A stretch of 64,000 bases of DNA from Lolium rigidum (GCF_022539505.1 NC_061514.1:42830869-42894868), one strand, 5' to 3'. Counted from the stretch's first letter, positions 21,374 to 34,663 are shown. Numbers and translations: made by a program. Notes: a model not told the origin generated them from the sequence alone.

Positions 21374-23962
21374 AACTGCTGAGCCCATCTTAATGGCTAT
21401 AAAGAAAGAACTTCTTGGGAGATAACCCATGTGTTTATTTTGTTACAGTACCTCTATTTTATATTTGTGTCTTGGAAGTTGTTACTACTGTAGCAACCTC
21501 TCCTTATCTTAGTTTTGTTGCATTGTTGTGCCAAGTAAAGTCTTTGATAGTAAGGTTCATACTAGATTCGGATTACTGCGCAGAAACAGATTTCTTCTTC
21601 GTCACGAATCTGGGCCTAATTCTCTGTAGGTAACTCAGAAAATTATGCCAATTTACGTGAGTGATCCTCAGATATGTACGCAACTTTCATTCAATTTGAG
21701 CATTTTCATTTGAGTAAGTCTGGTGCCATTTTAAAATTTGTCTTTACGGACTGTTCTGTTTTGACAGATTCTGCCTTTTATTTCGCATTGCCTCTTTTGC
21801 TGTGTGGGATGGATTCCTTTGTTCCATTGACTTCCAGTAGCTTTGGGCAATGTCCAGAAGTGTTAAGAATGATTGTGTCACCTCTGAACATGTGAATTTT
21901 TATTATGCACTAACCCTCTAATGAGTTTGTTTCGAGTTTGGTGTGGAGGAAGTTTTCAAGGGTCAAGAGAGGAGGATGATATACTATGATCAAGAAGAGT
22001 GAAGAGTCTAAGCTTGGGGATGCCCCCGTGGTTCATCCCTGCATATTTCAAGAAGACTCAAGCATCTAAGCTTGGGGATGCCCAAGGCATCCCCTTCTTC
22101 ATCGACAACTTATTAGGTTTCTTCTCTTGAAACTATATTTTTATTCAGTCACATCTTATGTACTTTACTTGGAGCGTATGTGTGCTTTTATTTTTGTTTT
22201 GTTATTTTCATTCTCTGAATAAAATGCTTGTGTGGGAGAGAGACACGCTCCGCTGGTTCATATGAACACATGTGTTCTTAGCTTTTAATGTTCATGGCGA
22301 AGGTTGAAACTGCTTCGTTAATTGTTATATGGTTGGAAACGGGAAATGCTACATGTAGTAATTGATAAAATGTCTTGGATAATTTGATACTTGGCAATTG
22401 TTGTGCTCATGTTTAAGCTCTTGCATCATATACCTTGCACCTATTAATGAAGAAATACATAGAGCTTGCTAAAATTTGGTTTGCATAATTGGTCTCTCTA
22501 AGGTCGAGATAATTTCTAGTAAAGAGTTTGAACAACAAGGACGACGGTGTAGAGTCTTATAATGTTTACAATATGTCTTTTATGTAAGTTTTGCTGCACC
22601 GGTTCATCCTTGTGTTTGTTTCAAATAACCTTGCTAGCCTAAACCTTGTATCGAGAGGGAATACTTCTCATGCATCCAAAATCCTTGAGCCAACCACTAT
22701 GCCATTTGTGTCCACCATACCTACCTACTACATGGTATTTCTCCACCATTCCAAAGTAAATTGCTTGAGTGCTACCTTTAAATTTCCATCATTCGCCTTT
22801 GCAATATATAGCTCATGGGACAAAATAGCCTTAAAAACTATTGTGGTATTGAATATGTACTTATGCACTTTATCTCTTATTAAGTTGTTTGTTGTGCGAT
22901 AACCATGCTTACGGGGACGCCATCAACTCTTTGTTGAATATCATGTGAGTTGCTATGCATGTTCGTCTTGTACGAAGTAAGGGAGATTTACCACTCATTA
23001 AATGGTTAGAGCATGCATAATGTTAGAGAAGAACATTGGGCCGCTAACTAAAGCCATGAATCATGGTGGAAATTTCAGTTTTGGACATATATCCTCAATC
23101 TCATATGAGAACATTAATTGTTGCTAATTGCTTATGCATTAAAGAGGAGTCCATTATCTGTTGTCTATGTTGTCCCGGTATGGATGTCTAAGTTGAGAAT
23201 AATCAAAAGCGAGAAATCCAAATGCGAGCTTTCTCCTTAGACCTTTGTACAGGCGGCATAGAGGTACCCCTTTGTGACACTTGGTTAAAACATGTGTATT
23301 GCGATGATAATCCTGGTAATCCGAGCTAATTAGGACAAGGTGCGGGCACTACTAGTATACTATGCATGAGGCTTGCAACTTGTAAGATATAATTTACATG
23401 ATACATATGCTTTATTACTACCGTTGACAAAATTGTTTCATGTTTTCAAAATAAAAGCTCTAGCACAAATATAGCAATCGATGCTTTCCTCTTTGAAGGA
23501 CCTTTCTTTTACTTTTATGTTGAGTCAGTTCACCTATTTCTCTCCACCTCAAGAAGCAAACACTTGTGTGAACTGTGCATTGATTCCTACATACTTGCAT
23601 ATTGCACTTGTTATATTACTTTACATTGACACTATCCATGGGATATACACGTTATAAGTTGAAAGCAAACGCTGAAACTTAATCTTCCTTTGTGTTGCTT
23701 CAATACCTTTACTTTGATTTATTGCTTTATGAGTTAACTCTTATGCAAGACTTATTGATGCTTGTCTTGAAAGTACTATTCATGAAAAGTCTTTGCTTTA
23801 TGATTCAGTTGTTTACTCATGTCATTACCATTGTTTTGATCGCTGCATTCATTACATATGCTTACAATAGTATGATCAAGGTTATGATGGCATGTCACTC
23901 CAGAAATTATCTTTGTTATCGTTTATCTGCTCGGGACGAGCAGAAACTAAGCTTGGGGATGC
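21374..23962 (+). other. Long 3' noncoding region of MDNN Gypsy copy 1
   Basis: No gene is seen in 2.6 kb. From about 21530 it matches the reverse complement of the Sabrina 3' region (28577-30970). Two CTAAGCTTGGGGATGCCC boxes lie near 22008 and 22066; a third version (ACTAAGCTTGGGGATGC) at 23946-23962 is the polypurine tract next to the 3' LTR. The 22800-23440 segment is shared with Sabrina but replaced in copy 2. Confidence 0.7.
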
Positions 23963-24468
23963 TGATACGTCTCCGACGTATCGATAATTTCTTATGTTCC
24001 ATGCCACATTATTGATGATATCTCCATGTTTTATACACATTATATGTCATTATTATGCGTTTTCCGGAACTAACCTATTGACGAGATGCCGAAGGGCCAG
24101 TTCCTGTTTTCTGCTGTTTTTGGTTTCAGAAATCCTAGTAAGAAAATATTCTCGGAATCGGACGAAATCAACACCGAAGATCTTAGAATCCCCGGGAGCT
24201 TCCAGAACACCCGAGAACCGCCAGAGAGGGGCCACAGGGGGCCCACACATGGTGGCGGCGCGGCCCAGGAGGGGGGCGCGCCGCCCTAGTGTCTAGTGGC
24301 CCCAGACCCCTTCTGACGCTGCCCTTCCGCCTACTTAAAGCCTCCGTCGCGAAAACCCTATGAAGTTCGACGAAACCAGAGAAAACCTTCCAGAGCCGCC
24401 GCCATCGCGAAGCCAAGATCTGGGGGACAGGAGTCTCTGTTCCGGCACGCCGCCGGGACGGGGAAGTG
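23963..24468 (+). repeat. 3' LTR of MDNN Gypsy copy 1, truncated
   Basis: The first 506 bp of the LTR, nearly identical to 18698-19206. It stops at GGGGAAGTG, where the third Copia begins. Confidence 0.85.
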
Positions 24469-26257
24469 TGAAGGAGATATGCCCTAGAGGCAATAATAAA
24501 AGTGGTTATTATTTATATCTTTATGTTTATGATAAATGTTTATATATCATGCTAGAATTGTATTAACCGAAACATTAGTACATGTGTGATATGTAGACAA
24601 ACAAGAAGTCCCTAGTATGCCTCTTAAACTAGCTTGTTGATTAATGGATGATTAGTTTCATAATCATGAAACATTGGATGTTATTAATAACAAGGTTACA
24701 TCATTATATGAATGATGTAATGGACACACCCAATTAAGCGTAGCATAAGATCTCGTCATTAAGTTATTTGCTATAAGCTTTCGATACATAGTTACCTAAT
24801 CCTTATGACCATGAGATCATATAAATCACTTATACCGGAAAGGTACTTTGATTACACCAAACACCACTTGCGTAAATGGGTGGCTATAAAGGTGGGATTA
24901 AGTATCCGGAAAGTATGAGTTGAGGCATATGGATCAACGAGTGGGATTTGTCCATCCCAATGACGGATAGATATACTCTGGGCCCTCTCGGTGGAATGTC
25001 GTCTAATGTCTTGCAAGCATATGAATTAGTTCATAAGAGACCACATACCACGGTACGAGTAAAGAGTACTTGTCAGGAGACGAGGTTGAACAAGGTATAG
25101 AGTGATATCGAAGATCAAACCTCGGACAAGTAAAATATCGCGAGACAAAGGGAATTGGTAATATATGTGAATGGTTCATTCGATCACTAAAGTCATCGTT
25201 GAATATGTGGGAGCCATTATGGATCTCCGGATCCCGCTATTGGTTATTGGTCGGAGTGAGTACTCAACCATGTCCGCATAGTTCTCGAACCGTAGGGTGA
25301 CACACTTAAAGTTGGATGTTGAAATGGTAGTACTTGAATATGGAATGGAGTTGGAATATTTGTTCGGAGTCCCGGATGTGATCCCGGACATCACGAGGAG
25401 TTCGGAATGGTCCGGAGAATAAGATTCATATATAGGATGTCATTTTATGTGAATAAAATGTCGCGGAAGGTTCTATGGAAGGTTCTAGAAGGTTCTAGAA
25501 AAGTCCGGAAGAAACCACCAAGGAAGGTGGAGTCCACAAGGGACTCCACCTCCATGGCCGGCCAGCCCTAGATGGGGTGGAGTCCCAAGTGGACTCCACC
25601 ATAGGGGCCGGCCACCCTCACATGGGAGGTGGAAATCCCACCTTTGGGTGGGAGTCCTAGTTGGGCTAGGTTTCCCCCTCCTATGGAAGGTTTTTGGTTC
25701 GGGTCTTATTCGAAGACTTGGACACCACCTCTTGGGGTTCCACCTATATAATGAGGGGCCAAGGGGAGGGGGCCGGCCACCCCAAGAACCACCAAGGTGG
25801 CCGCACCCCATAGTGGCCGGCGCCCCCCTCTCCCCAAACCCTAGCCGCCCGCTCCTCCACATCCCGCATAGCTTAGCGAAGCTCCGCCGGACTTCTACAC
25901 CGCCACCGACACCACGCCGTCGTGCTGTCGGATTCAAGAGGAGCTACTACTTCCGCTGCCCGCTGGAACGGGGAGGTGGACGTCGTCTTCATCAACAACC
26001 GAACGTGTGACCGAGTACGGAGGTGCTGCCCGTTCGTGGCGCCGGAACCGATCGTGATCAAGATCTTCTACGCGCTTTGCAAGCGGCAAGTGAACGTCTA
26101 CCGCAGCAACAAGAGCCTCATCTTGTAGGCTTTGGAATCTCTTCAAGGGTGAGACTCGATACCCCCTCGTTGCTACCGTCTTCTAGATTGCATCTTGGCT
26201 TGGATTGCGTGTTCGCGGTAGGAAAATTTTTGTTTTCTATGCAACGTTATCCTACGA
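24469..26257 (+). repeat. 5' LTR of Copia copy 3
   Basis: About 1.79 kb. TATA box TATATAAT at 25745-25752. The end reads CCTACGA where CCTACA is expected, one of several CGAG-for-CAG variants. Frames at 25485-26346 are in GC-rich LTR and leader sequence and are not genes. Confidence 0.8.
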
Positions 26258-26258
26258 G

Positions 26259-26270
26259 TGGTATCGAGCC
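26259..26270 (+). other. Primer-binding site of Copia copy 3, one base short
   Basis: TGGTATCGAGCC instead of the usual TGGTATCAGAGCC. The missing base may be a consensus error, since it sits in a CAG trinucleotide. Confidence 0.7.
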
Positions 26271-27453
26271 GTGTCTATGCATAGATGGTTGCACGAGTAG
26301 AACACAATGGTTTGTGGGCGTTGATGCTCTTGTTATCTTTAGTTGAGTACTTTGCATCTTTATGGCATAGTGGGATGAAGCGGCTCGGACTAACTTTACA
26401 TGACCGCGTTCATGAGACTTGTTCCTCGTTCGACATGCAACTTGTATTGCATAAGAGGCTTTGCGGGTGTCTGTCTCTCCTACTATAGTAAAGATTCAAT
26501 TTACTCTTCTATTGACAACATTAGTATCAACGTTGTGGTTCATGTTCGTAGGTAGATTAGATCTATATCGAAAACCCTAAACCACGTAAAATATGCAAAC
26601 CAAATTAGAGAGCGTCTAACTTGTTTTTGCAGGGTTTGGTGATGTGATATGGCCATAATGTGATGATGAATATGTATGAGATGATCATTATTGTATTGTG
26701 GCAACCGGCAGGAGCCTTATGGTTGTCTTTAAATTTCATGTTGAGTAGTATTTCAAAGTAGTTGTAATAGTTGCTACATGGAGGACAATCATGAAGACGG
26801 CGCCATTGACCTTGGTGCTTCGCCGACGATGATGGAGATCATGCCCGAAGATGATGGAGATCATGTCCGTGCTTTGGAGATGAAGATCAAAGGCGCAAAG
26901 ACAAAAGGGCCATATCATATCACATATGAACTGCATGTGATGTTAATCCTTTTATGCATCTTATTTTGCATAGATCGCGACGGTAGCATTATAAGATGAT
27001 CCCTCACTAAAATCTCAAGATAATAAAGTGTTCATCCTTAGTAGCACCGTTATCAAGTCTTATCGTTTCGAAGCATCTCGTGATGATCGGGTGTGATAGA
27101 TTCGATAAGTACATACAACGGGTGCAAGACAGTTTTGCACATGCGGATACTAAGGTGGCCTTGACGAGCCTAGCATGTACGGACATGGTCTCGGAACACG
27201 TGATACCGAAAGGTAGAGCATGAATCATATGATTGATATGATGAACACTTTGAGTGTTCGCCATTGAAATTACACCTTTTCTCGTGATGATCGATTTGAG
27301 GTGCGATGGATTTGGTTCGTGTGATCACTAAGACAATGCGAGGGATATTGTTTTGAGTGGGAGTTCACCTAGATTTTTAATTATGTTGAATTAAAATTTG
27401 AACTCAATTTGTCATAAACTTAGTCTAAACTATTGCAAATATATGTTGTAGAG
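26271..27453 (+). other. Leader of Copia copy 3
   Basis: Noncoding sequence homologous to the leader of copy 2 (17892-18697) and, further on, to 1-180 and 620-800 of copy 1. It leads directly to the gag ATG at 27454. No gene is seen. Confidence 0.7.
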
Positions 27454-28176
27454 ATGGCGTCCTCCATCAATTTTAACCAGTTCCTAGAGAAAGAAAAGCT
27501 TAAGAGCAACGGTAGCAACTTCACCGACTGGTTCCGTCATGTGAGGATCTTCCTCTCGGCGGAAATCTGCAATATGTGCTTGATGCACCGCTAGGTGACC
27601 CTCCTGCAGAAACTGAAACCGATGAAGTAAAAGCTGTTTACGAGACTCGGAAAACTCGGTACTCTCAAGTTCGGTGTGCCATCCTGTGCAGATCCGGAAT
27701 CCGATCTTCAAAAACGTTTTGAGCACCATGATCCTCATGAGTTGATGAATGAGCTGAAAGCTATTTTTGAGACTCATGCGGCCGTGGAATGCTATGAAGC
27801 ATCGAAACATTTCTTCAGTTGTATGATGGAAGAAGGCAGCTCCATTAGTGAGCACATGCTCGCCATGACCGGGCATGCGAAGAAACTCAGTGACTTGGGA
27901 ATAGTGATTCCTAACAGACTGGGGATTAATCGTGTCCTTCAATCACTGCCACCAAGTTACAAGAACTTTGTGATGAACTACAATATGCGGAACATGAACA
28001 AGGAGTTACCTGAACTCTTTGGCATGCTAAAAGCTGCTGAGATTGAGATCAAGAAAGAGCACCAAGTGTTGATGGTCAACAAGACCACCAGTTTCAAGAA
28101 ACGAGGGCAAGTCTAAGGGAAAATTCAAGAAGGGTGGCAAGAAAGCTGCCACTACCCTGAGGAAACTTATATCCGG
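27454..28176 (+). pseudogene. Copia gag of copy 3, frameshifted and cut by the gap
   Basis: The gag protein packages element RNA. The start MASSINFNQFLEKEKLK is the known BARE/Angela gag beginning. The first frame is lost near 27567, where CTCTCGGCGG replaces the expected serine-glycine codons. The main frame resumes (27676-28116) with LQKRFEHHDPHELMNEL, MTGHAKKLSDLG and LPPSYKNFVMNYNM, the conserved core of Copia gag. It breaks again at 28102-28105, where ACGAGGG stands for expected ACAGGG in the lysine-rich stretch before the zinc knuckle. The knuckle and pol lie beyond the gap. The frame differences are few, so the true gene may be more intact than shown. Confidence 0.78.
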
Positions 28177-28276
28177 NNNNNNNNNNNNNNNNNNNNNNNN
28201 NNNNNNNNNNNNNNNNNNNNNNNNNNNNNNNNNNNNNNNNNNNNNNNNNNNNNNNNNNNNNNNNNNNNNNNNNNNN
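28177..28276. other. Assembly gap, 100 N
   Basis: Exactly 100 N between the Copia gag (left, plus strand) and a minus-strand Sabrina LTR (right). The remainders of the third Copia, the first MDNN element and the second Angela should lie here or be unplaced. Confidence 0.95.
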
Positions 28277-28576
28277 CGCGCCGCCCTGTTGTGGCGGCGC
28301 CTCGTGGCCCCACTTCCTTTCCCCTCGGTCTTCCGGAAGCTTCGTGCAAAAATAGGGCCCTGGACGTTGATTTCGTCCAATTCCGAGAATATTTCCTTTG
28401 TAGGATTTCTGAAAGCAAAAACAAGCAGAAAACAAGAATCGGCTCTTCGGCATCTCGTTAATAGGTTAGTGCCGGAAAATGCATAAATACGACATATAAT
28501 GTGTATAAAACATGTAGATATCATCAATAATATGGCATGGAACATAAGAAATTATCGATACGTCGGAGACGTATCA
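28277..28576 (-). repeat. 3' LTR of Sabrina, start only
   Basis: On the minus strand the LTR begins at 28576 with TGATACGTCTCCGACG; 300 bp are seen before the gap. The polypurine-like AAGCTTGGGGATGC precedes it (28577-28590). Confidence 0.85.
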
Positions 28577-31129
28577 GCATCCCCAAGCTTAGTTCCTGCT
28601 CGTCCCGAGCAGGTAAACGATAACAAAGATAATTTCTGGAGTGACATGCCATCATAACCTTGATCATACTATTGTAAACATATGTAATGAATGCAGCGAT
28701 CAAAACAATGGTAATGACATGAGTAAACAAATGAATCATAAAGAAAAGACTTTTCATGAATAGTACTTAAAGACAAGCATCAATAAGTCTTGCATAAGAG
28801 TTAACTCATAAAGCAATAAATCAAAGTAAAGGTATTGAAGCAACACAAAGGAAGATTAAGTTTCAGCGGTTGCTTTCAACTTATAACATGTATATCTCAT
28901 GGATAATTGTCAACATAGAGTAATATAACAAGTGCAATATGCAAGTATGTAGGAATCAATGCACAATTCACACAAGTGTTTGTTTCTTGAGGTGGAGAGA
29001 AATAGGTGAACTGACTCAACATCGATTGCTATATTTGTGCTAGAGCTTTTATTTTTAAAACAAGAAACAATTTTGTCAACGGTAGTAATAAAGCATATGT
29101 ATCATGTAAATTATATCTTACAAGTTGCAAGCCTCATGCATAGTATACTAATAGTGTCGCACCTTGTCCTAATTAGCTTGGACTACCGGTATCATCGCAA
29201 TACACATGTTTTAACCAAGTGTCACAAAGGGGTACCTCCATGCCGCCCGTACAAAGGTCTAAGGAGAAAGCTCGCATTTTAGATTTCTCGCTTTTGATTA
29301 TTCTCAACTTAGACATCCATACCGGGACAACATGGACAACAGATAATGGACTCCTCTTTAATGCATAAGCATGTAGCAACAATTAGTGTTCTCATATGAG
29401 ATTGAGGATATATGTCCGAAACTGAAACTTCCACCATGATTCATGGCTTTAGTTAGCGGCCCAATGTTCTTCTCTAACAATATGCATGCTCTAACCATTA
29501 AAGTGGTAGATCTCCCTTACTTCGTACAAGACGGACATGCATAGCAACTCACATGATATTCAACAAAGAGTAGTTGATGGCGTCCCCAGAAAACATGGTT
29601 ATCGCACAACAAGCAACTTAATAAGAGATAAAGTGCATAAGGACATATTCAATACCACAATAGTTTTTAGGCTATTTGTCCCATGAGCTATATATTGCAA
29701 AGGTAAAGAATGGAAATTTTAAAGGTAGCACTCAAGCAATTTACTTTGGAATGGCGGAGAAATACCATGTAGTAGGTAGGTATGGTGGACACAAATGGCA
29801 TAGTGGTTGGCTCAAGGATTTTGGATGCATGAGAAGTATTCCCTCTCGATACAAGGTTTAGGATAGCAAGGTTATTTGAAACAAACATAATGATGAACCG
29901 GTGCAGCAAAACTCACATAAAAGACATATTGTAAACATTATAAGACTCTACACCGTCTTCCTTGTTGTTCAAACTCAATACTAGAAATTATCTAGACTTT
30001 AGAGAGACCAAATATGCAAACCAAATTTAGCAAGCTCTAGGTGTTTCTTCATTAATAGGTGCAAAGTATATGATGCAAGAGCTTAAACATGAGCACAACA
30101 ATTGCCAAGTATCAAATTATTCAAGACATTTTAGAATTACTACATGTAGCATTTCCCGATTCCAACCATATAACAATTTAACGAAGAAGATTCAACCTTC
30201 ACCATGAATATTATGAGTAAAGCCTAAGGACATATTTGTCCATATGCAACAGCGGAGCGTGTCTCTCTCCCACACAATGAATGCTAGGATCCATTTTATT
30301 CAAACAAAACAAAAACAAAAACAAACCGACGCTCCAAGCAAAGCACATAAGATGTGATGGAATAAAAATATAGTTTCAGGGGAGGAACCTCATAATGTTG
30401 TCGATGAAGAAGGGGATGCCTTGGGCATCCCCAAGATTAGACGCTTGAGTCTTCTTAGAATATGCAGGGGTGAACCACCGGGGCATCCCCAAGCTTAGAG
30501 CTTTCACTCTCCTTGATCATATTGCATCATTTCCCTCTCTTGATCCTTGAAAACTTCCTCCACACCAAACTCGAAACAACTCATTAGAGGGTTAGTGTAC
30601 AATAAAAATTAACATGTTCAGAGGTGACACAATCATTCTTAACACTTCCGGACATTGCATAAAGCTACTCGGACATTAATGGAACAAAGAAATTCAACCA
30701 TCATAGCAAAAGAGGCAATGCGAAATAAAAGGCAGAATCTGTCAAAACAGAACAGTCCGTAAAGATGGATTTTATTGAGGCACCAGACTTGCTCAAATGA
30801 AAATGCCCAAATTGAATGAAAGTTGCGTACATATCCGAGGATCACGCACGTAAATTGGAATATGTTTCTGAGCTACCTACGAGAGGCAGGTCGAAATTCG
30901 TGACAAGCAAAGAAATGCATTATCTGCGCAGTAATCCAAATCTAGTATGAACCTTACTATCAAAGACTTTACTTGGCACAACAATGCACAAAACTAAGAT
31001 AAGGAGAGGTGGAGTAGTAAACAACTTCCAAGACTCAAATATAAAACAAAAATACTGTAGTAAAAACATGGGTTGTCTCCCATAAGCGCTTTTCTTTAAC
31101 GCCTTTCAGCTAGGCGCAGAAAGTGTATA
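28577..31129 (-). other. 3' noncoding region of Sabrina
   Basis: No coding sequence is seen in 2.55 kb. The reverse complement matches the 3' noncoding tail of MDNN copy 1 from about 21530 on. AAGCTTGGGGATGC-type boxes occur near 30430 (mutated) and 30490 as well as at the LTR junction. Where copy 2 of the MDNN element carries hairpins, Sabrina carries the same 640-bp segment as copy 1. Confidence 0.7.
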
Positions 31130-33244
31130 TCAAGTATTATCAAGAGACGAAGTATCAACATCGTAACTTGTTCTAATAATAGAATCAAAAGGTAACTTCA
31201 TTCTCTTTCTAGGGAAGTGTTCCACACCTTTCTTGAGAGGAAATTGATATTTAATATTACCTTCCTTCATATCAATGGTAGCACCAACAGTTCGAAGAAA
31301 AGGTCTTCCCAATATAATGGGACAAGATGCATTGCATTCAATATCCAAGACAACAAAATCAACGGGGACAAGGTTATTGTTAACGGTAATGCGAACGTTA
31401 TCAACTCTCCCCAAAGGTTTCTTTATAGCATTATCAACAAGATTAACATCCAAATAACAATTTTTCAATGGTGGCAAGTCAAGCATATTATAAATTTTCT
31501 TAGGCATAACGGAAATACTTGCACCAAGATCACATAAAGCATTACAATCCAAGTTATTGACCTTCATCTTAATGATGGGCTCCCAACCATCCTCTAGCTT
31601 TCTAGGAATAGAAGTTTCAAGTTTTAGTTTCTCTTCTCTAGCTTTTATGAGAGCATTTGTAATATGTTTTGTGAAAGCCAAGTTTATAGCACTAGCATTA
31701 GGACTCTTAGCAAGTTTTTGTAAGAACTTCATAACTTCAGAGATGTGGCAATCATCAAAATCCAAACCATTATAATCTAAATCAATGGGATCATCATCCA
31801 CAATGTTGGAAAAAATTTCAGCAGTTTTATCACAGGCAGTTTCAGCAGTTTTAGCAGTTTCAGGCCATTTTGCGGGCTTTGCACTAGGAGTAGTAACATT
31901 GCCAACACCAATTATTTTATCATTGATAGTAGGAGGTGCAGCAACATGTGAATCATTAACATTACTAGTGGTGGTAATAGTCCAAACTTTAGCTATATTA
32001 TTCTCTTTAGCTAGTTTTTCATTTTCTTCTCTTTCCCACCTAGCATGCAATTCGGCCATCAATCTTATATTCTCATTAATTCTAACTTGGATGGCATTTG
32101 CTGTAGTAACAATTTTATTTTCAATATCCTTATTAGGCATAACTTTCGATTTCAAAAGATCAACATCGGAGGCAAGACTATCAACCTTAGAAGCGAGAAT
32201 ATCAATTTTATTGAGCTTTTCCTCAACAGATTTGTTAAAAGCAGTTTGTGTACTAATAAATTCTTTAAGCATAGCTTCAAGTCCAGGGGGTGTGTTTCTA
32301 TTATTGTTGTAAGAATTCCCATAAGAATTACCATAACCGTTACCATTATTATAAGGATATGGCCTATAGTTATTACTAGAATTGTTCCGATAAGCATTGT
32401 TGTTGAAATTATTATTTTTAATGAAGTTTACATCAACATGTTCTTCTTGGGCAACCAATGAAGCTAACGGAACATTATTAGGATCAAAATTAGTCCTATC
32501 ATTCACAAGCATAGACATAATAGCGTCAATCTTATCACTCAAGGAAGAGGTTTCTTCGACAGAATTTACCTTCTTACCTTGTGGAGCTCTTTCCGTGTGC
32601 CATTCAGAGTAATTAATCATCATATTATCAAGGAGCTTTGTTGCTTCACCAAGAGTGATGGACATAAAGGTACCTCCAGCAGCTGAATCTAATAGGTTCC
32701 GCGAAGAAAACTTCAGTCCTGCATAAAAGGTTTGGATGATCATCCAAGTAGTCAGTCCATGGGTTGGGCAATTTTTAACCAAAGAATTCATTCTTTCCCA
32801 AGCTTGAGCAACATGTTCATTATCTAATTGCTTGAAATTCATTATGCTACTTCTCAAAGATATAATTTTAGCAGGGGGATAATATCTACCAATAAAAGCA
32901 TCCTTGCATTTAGTCCATGAATCAATACTATTCTTAGGCAGAGATAGTAACCAATCTTTAGCTCTTCCTCTTAATGAGAAAGGAAACAATTTTAATTTTA
33001 TAATGTCACCATCTACATCTTTATACTTTTGCATTTCACACAATTCAACAAAATTATTGAGATGGGCAGCAGCATCATCGGAACTAACACCGAGAAAATT
33101 GCTCTCGCATAACAAGATTCAAGAAAGCAGGTTTAATTTCAAAGAATTCTGCTGTAGTAGCAGGTGGAGCAATAGGTGTGCATAAGAAATCATTATTATT
33201 TGTGGTTGTGAAGTCACACAACTTAGTATTTTCAGGGGTGGCCA
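31130..33244 (-). pseudogene. Sabrina gag-protease, interrupted by one frameshift
   Basis: Capsid protein plus aspartic protease. The long frame (33115-31130, 661 codons) has a Gypsy gag core (LRGRAKDWLLSLP, then CKDAFIGRYYPPAKI), an asparagine-rich stretch at about residues 230-275, a probable coiled coil at about 285-360, and a retropepsin-like domain with active-site DLGAS near 529-533 and ILGRPFL near 601. An in-frame ATG lies upstream at 33244 (MATPENTKLCDF). That frame is thrown off at 33091-33094, where the plus strand has CGAG and continuity requires CAG. Except for that base the gene would be open for about 705 codons. No CCHC knuckle is seen. The stop at 31130 is followed by noncoding sequence, so the element lacks pol. 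Confidence 0.85.
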
Positions 33245-33499
33245 TTTTAGCAGTAGTAAATAAAGCAAACTAGATAAAATAAATGCAAGTAACTAATTTT
33301 TTTGTGTTTTTGATATAGAGTGCAAGACAGTAAATAAAGTAAAGCTAGCAACTAATATTTTTGTGTTTTGATATAATGCAGCAAACAAAGTAGTAAATAA
33401 AATAAAGCAAGACAAAAACAAAGTAAAGAGATTGGATTGTGGAGACTCCCCTTGCAGCGTGTCTTGATCTCCCCGGCAACGGCGCCGTGAAAACAGTCT

Positions 33500-34663
33500 T
33501 GATACGCGTACAGACACGCGTCCGTTGGGAACCCCAAGAGGAAGGTGTGATACGTACAGCGGCAAGTTTTCCCTCAGAAAGAAACCAAGGTTTATCGAAC
33601 CAGGAGGAGCCAAGAAGCACGTTGAAGGTTGATGGCGGCGAGATGTAGTGCGGCGCAACACTAGGGATTCCGGCGCCAACGTGGAACCTGCACAACACAA
33701 CCAAAGTACTTTGCCCCAACGAAACAGTGGAGGTTGTCAATCTCACCGGCTTGCTGTAACAAAGGATTAGATGTATAGTGTGGATGATGATTGTTTGCGT
33801 AAAACAGATAGAACAAGTATTGCGATAGATTGTATTCGATGTAAAAGAATGGACCGGGGTCCACAGTTCACTAGAGGTGTCTCTCCCATAAGATAAATAG
33901 CATGTTGGGTGAACAAATTACAGTCGGGCAATTGACAAATAGAGAGGGCATGACAATGCACATACATGATATGATGAATATTGTGAGATTTAATTGGGCA
34001 TTACGACAAAGTACATAGACCGCTATCCAAGCATGCATCTATGCCTAAAAAGTCCACCTTCAGAGTTATCATCCGAACCCCTTCCAGTATTAAGTTGCAA
34101 AACAACGGACAATTGCATTAAGTATGGTGCGTAATGTAATCAATAACTACATCCTCGGACATAGCATCAATGTTTTATCCCTAGTGGCAACAACACATCC
34201 ACAACCTTAGAACTTTCCGTCACTCGTCCCGCATTTAATGGAGGCATGAACCCACTATCGAGCATAAATACTCCCTATTGGAGTTAAGAGCAAAAACTTG
34301 GCCGAGCCTCTACTAATAACGGAGAGCATGCAAGATCATAAACAACACATAGGTAATAGATTGATAATCAACATAACATAGTATTCTATATCCATCGGAT
34401 CCCGACAAACACAACATATAGAATTACGGATAGATGATCTTGATCATGTTAGGCAGCTCACAAGATCCGACAATGAAGCACATGAGGAGAAGACAACCAT
34501 CTAGCTACTTCTATGGACCCATAGTCCAGGGGTGAACTACTCACTCATCACTCCGGAGGCGACCATGGCGGTGAAGAGTCCTCCGGGAGATGATTCCCCT
34601 CTCCGGCAGGTGCCGGAGGTGATCTCCGTAATCCCCCGAGATGGGATTGGCGGCGGCGGCGTC
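33500..34663 (-). repeat. Sabrina 5' LTR, 3' portion
   Basis: 1164 bp, ending GCGTATCA at 33500 on the minus strand. A primer-site region with GGCGCCGTTGCCGGGGAG follows at about 33470-33487. The rest of the LTR is at 41467-41898. Confidence 0.85.
34659..34663 (+). repeat. Target-site duplication GCGTC, left copy
   Basis: GCGTC precedes the nested Gypsy and recurs at 41462-41466. On the minus strand the interrupted Sabrina LTR reads through smoothly once the insertion is removed. Confidence 0.88.

Larger units (their letters stand above)
18698..24468 (+). mobile_element. Non-autonomous Gypsy element with an MDNN-type gene, copy 1
   Basis: The 5' LTR is 18698-20412, the internal region 20413-23962, and the 3' LTR (from 23963) is truncated at 24468 by another insertion. 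The internal region has a duplicated primer-site region, one unusual protein frame (20647-21373) and a long noncoding tail shared with the Sabrina element. There is no gag, protease, reverse transcriptase or integrase. The LTR start resembles Sabrina, but the LTR then diverges. It probably depends on proteins from related elements; that is inferred. Confidence 0.82.
24469..28176 (+). mobile_element. Angela-type Copia copy 3, 5' portion only
   Basis: The 5' LTR (about 24469-26257) is followed by a primer site, a 1.2-kb leader and the gag gene, which runs into the N gap at 28177. The pol region and 3' LTR are not seen. It is more divergent from copies 1 and 2 (LTR start TGAAGGAGATATGCCC), so it comes from another subfamily. 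Its gag is much better preserved than that of copy 1. The exact left end (24467 or 24469) is ambiguous because TG occurs twice. Confidence 0.8.
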
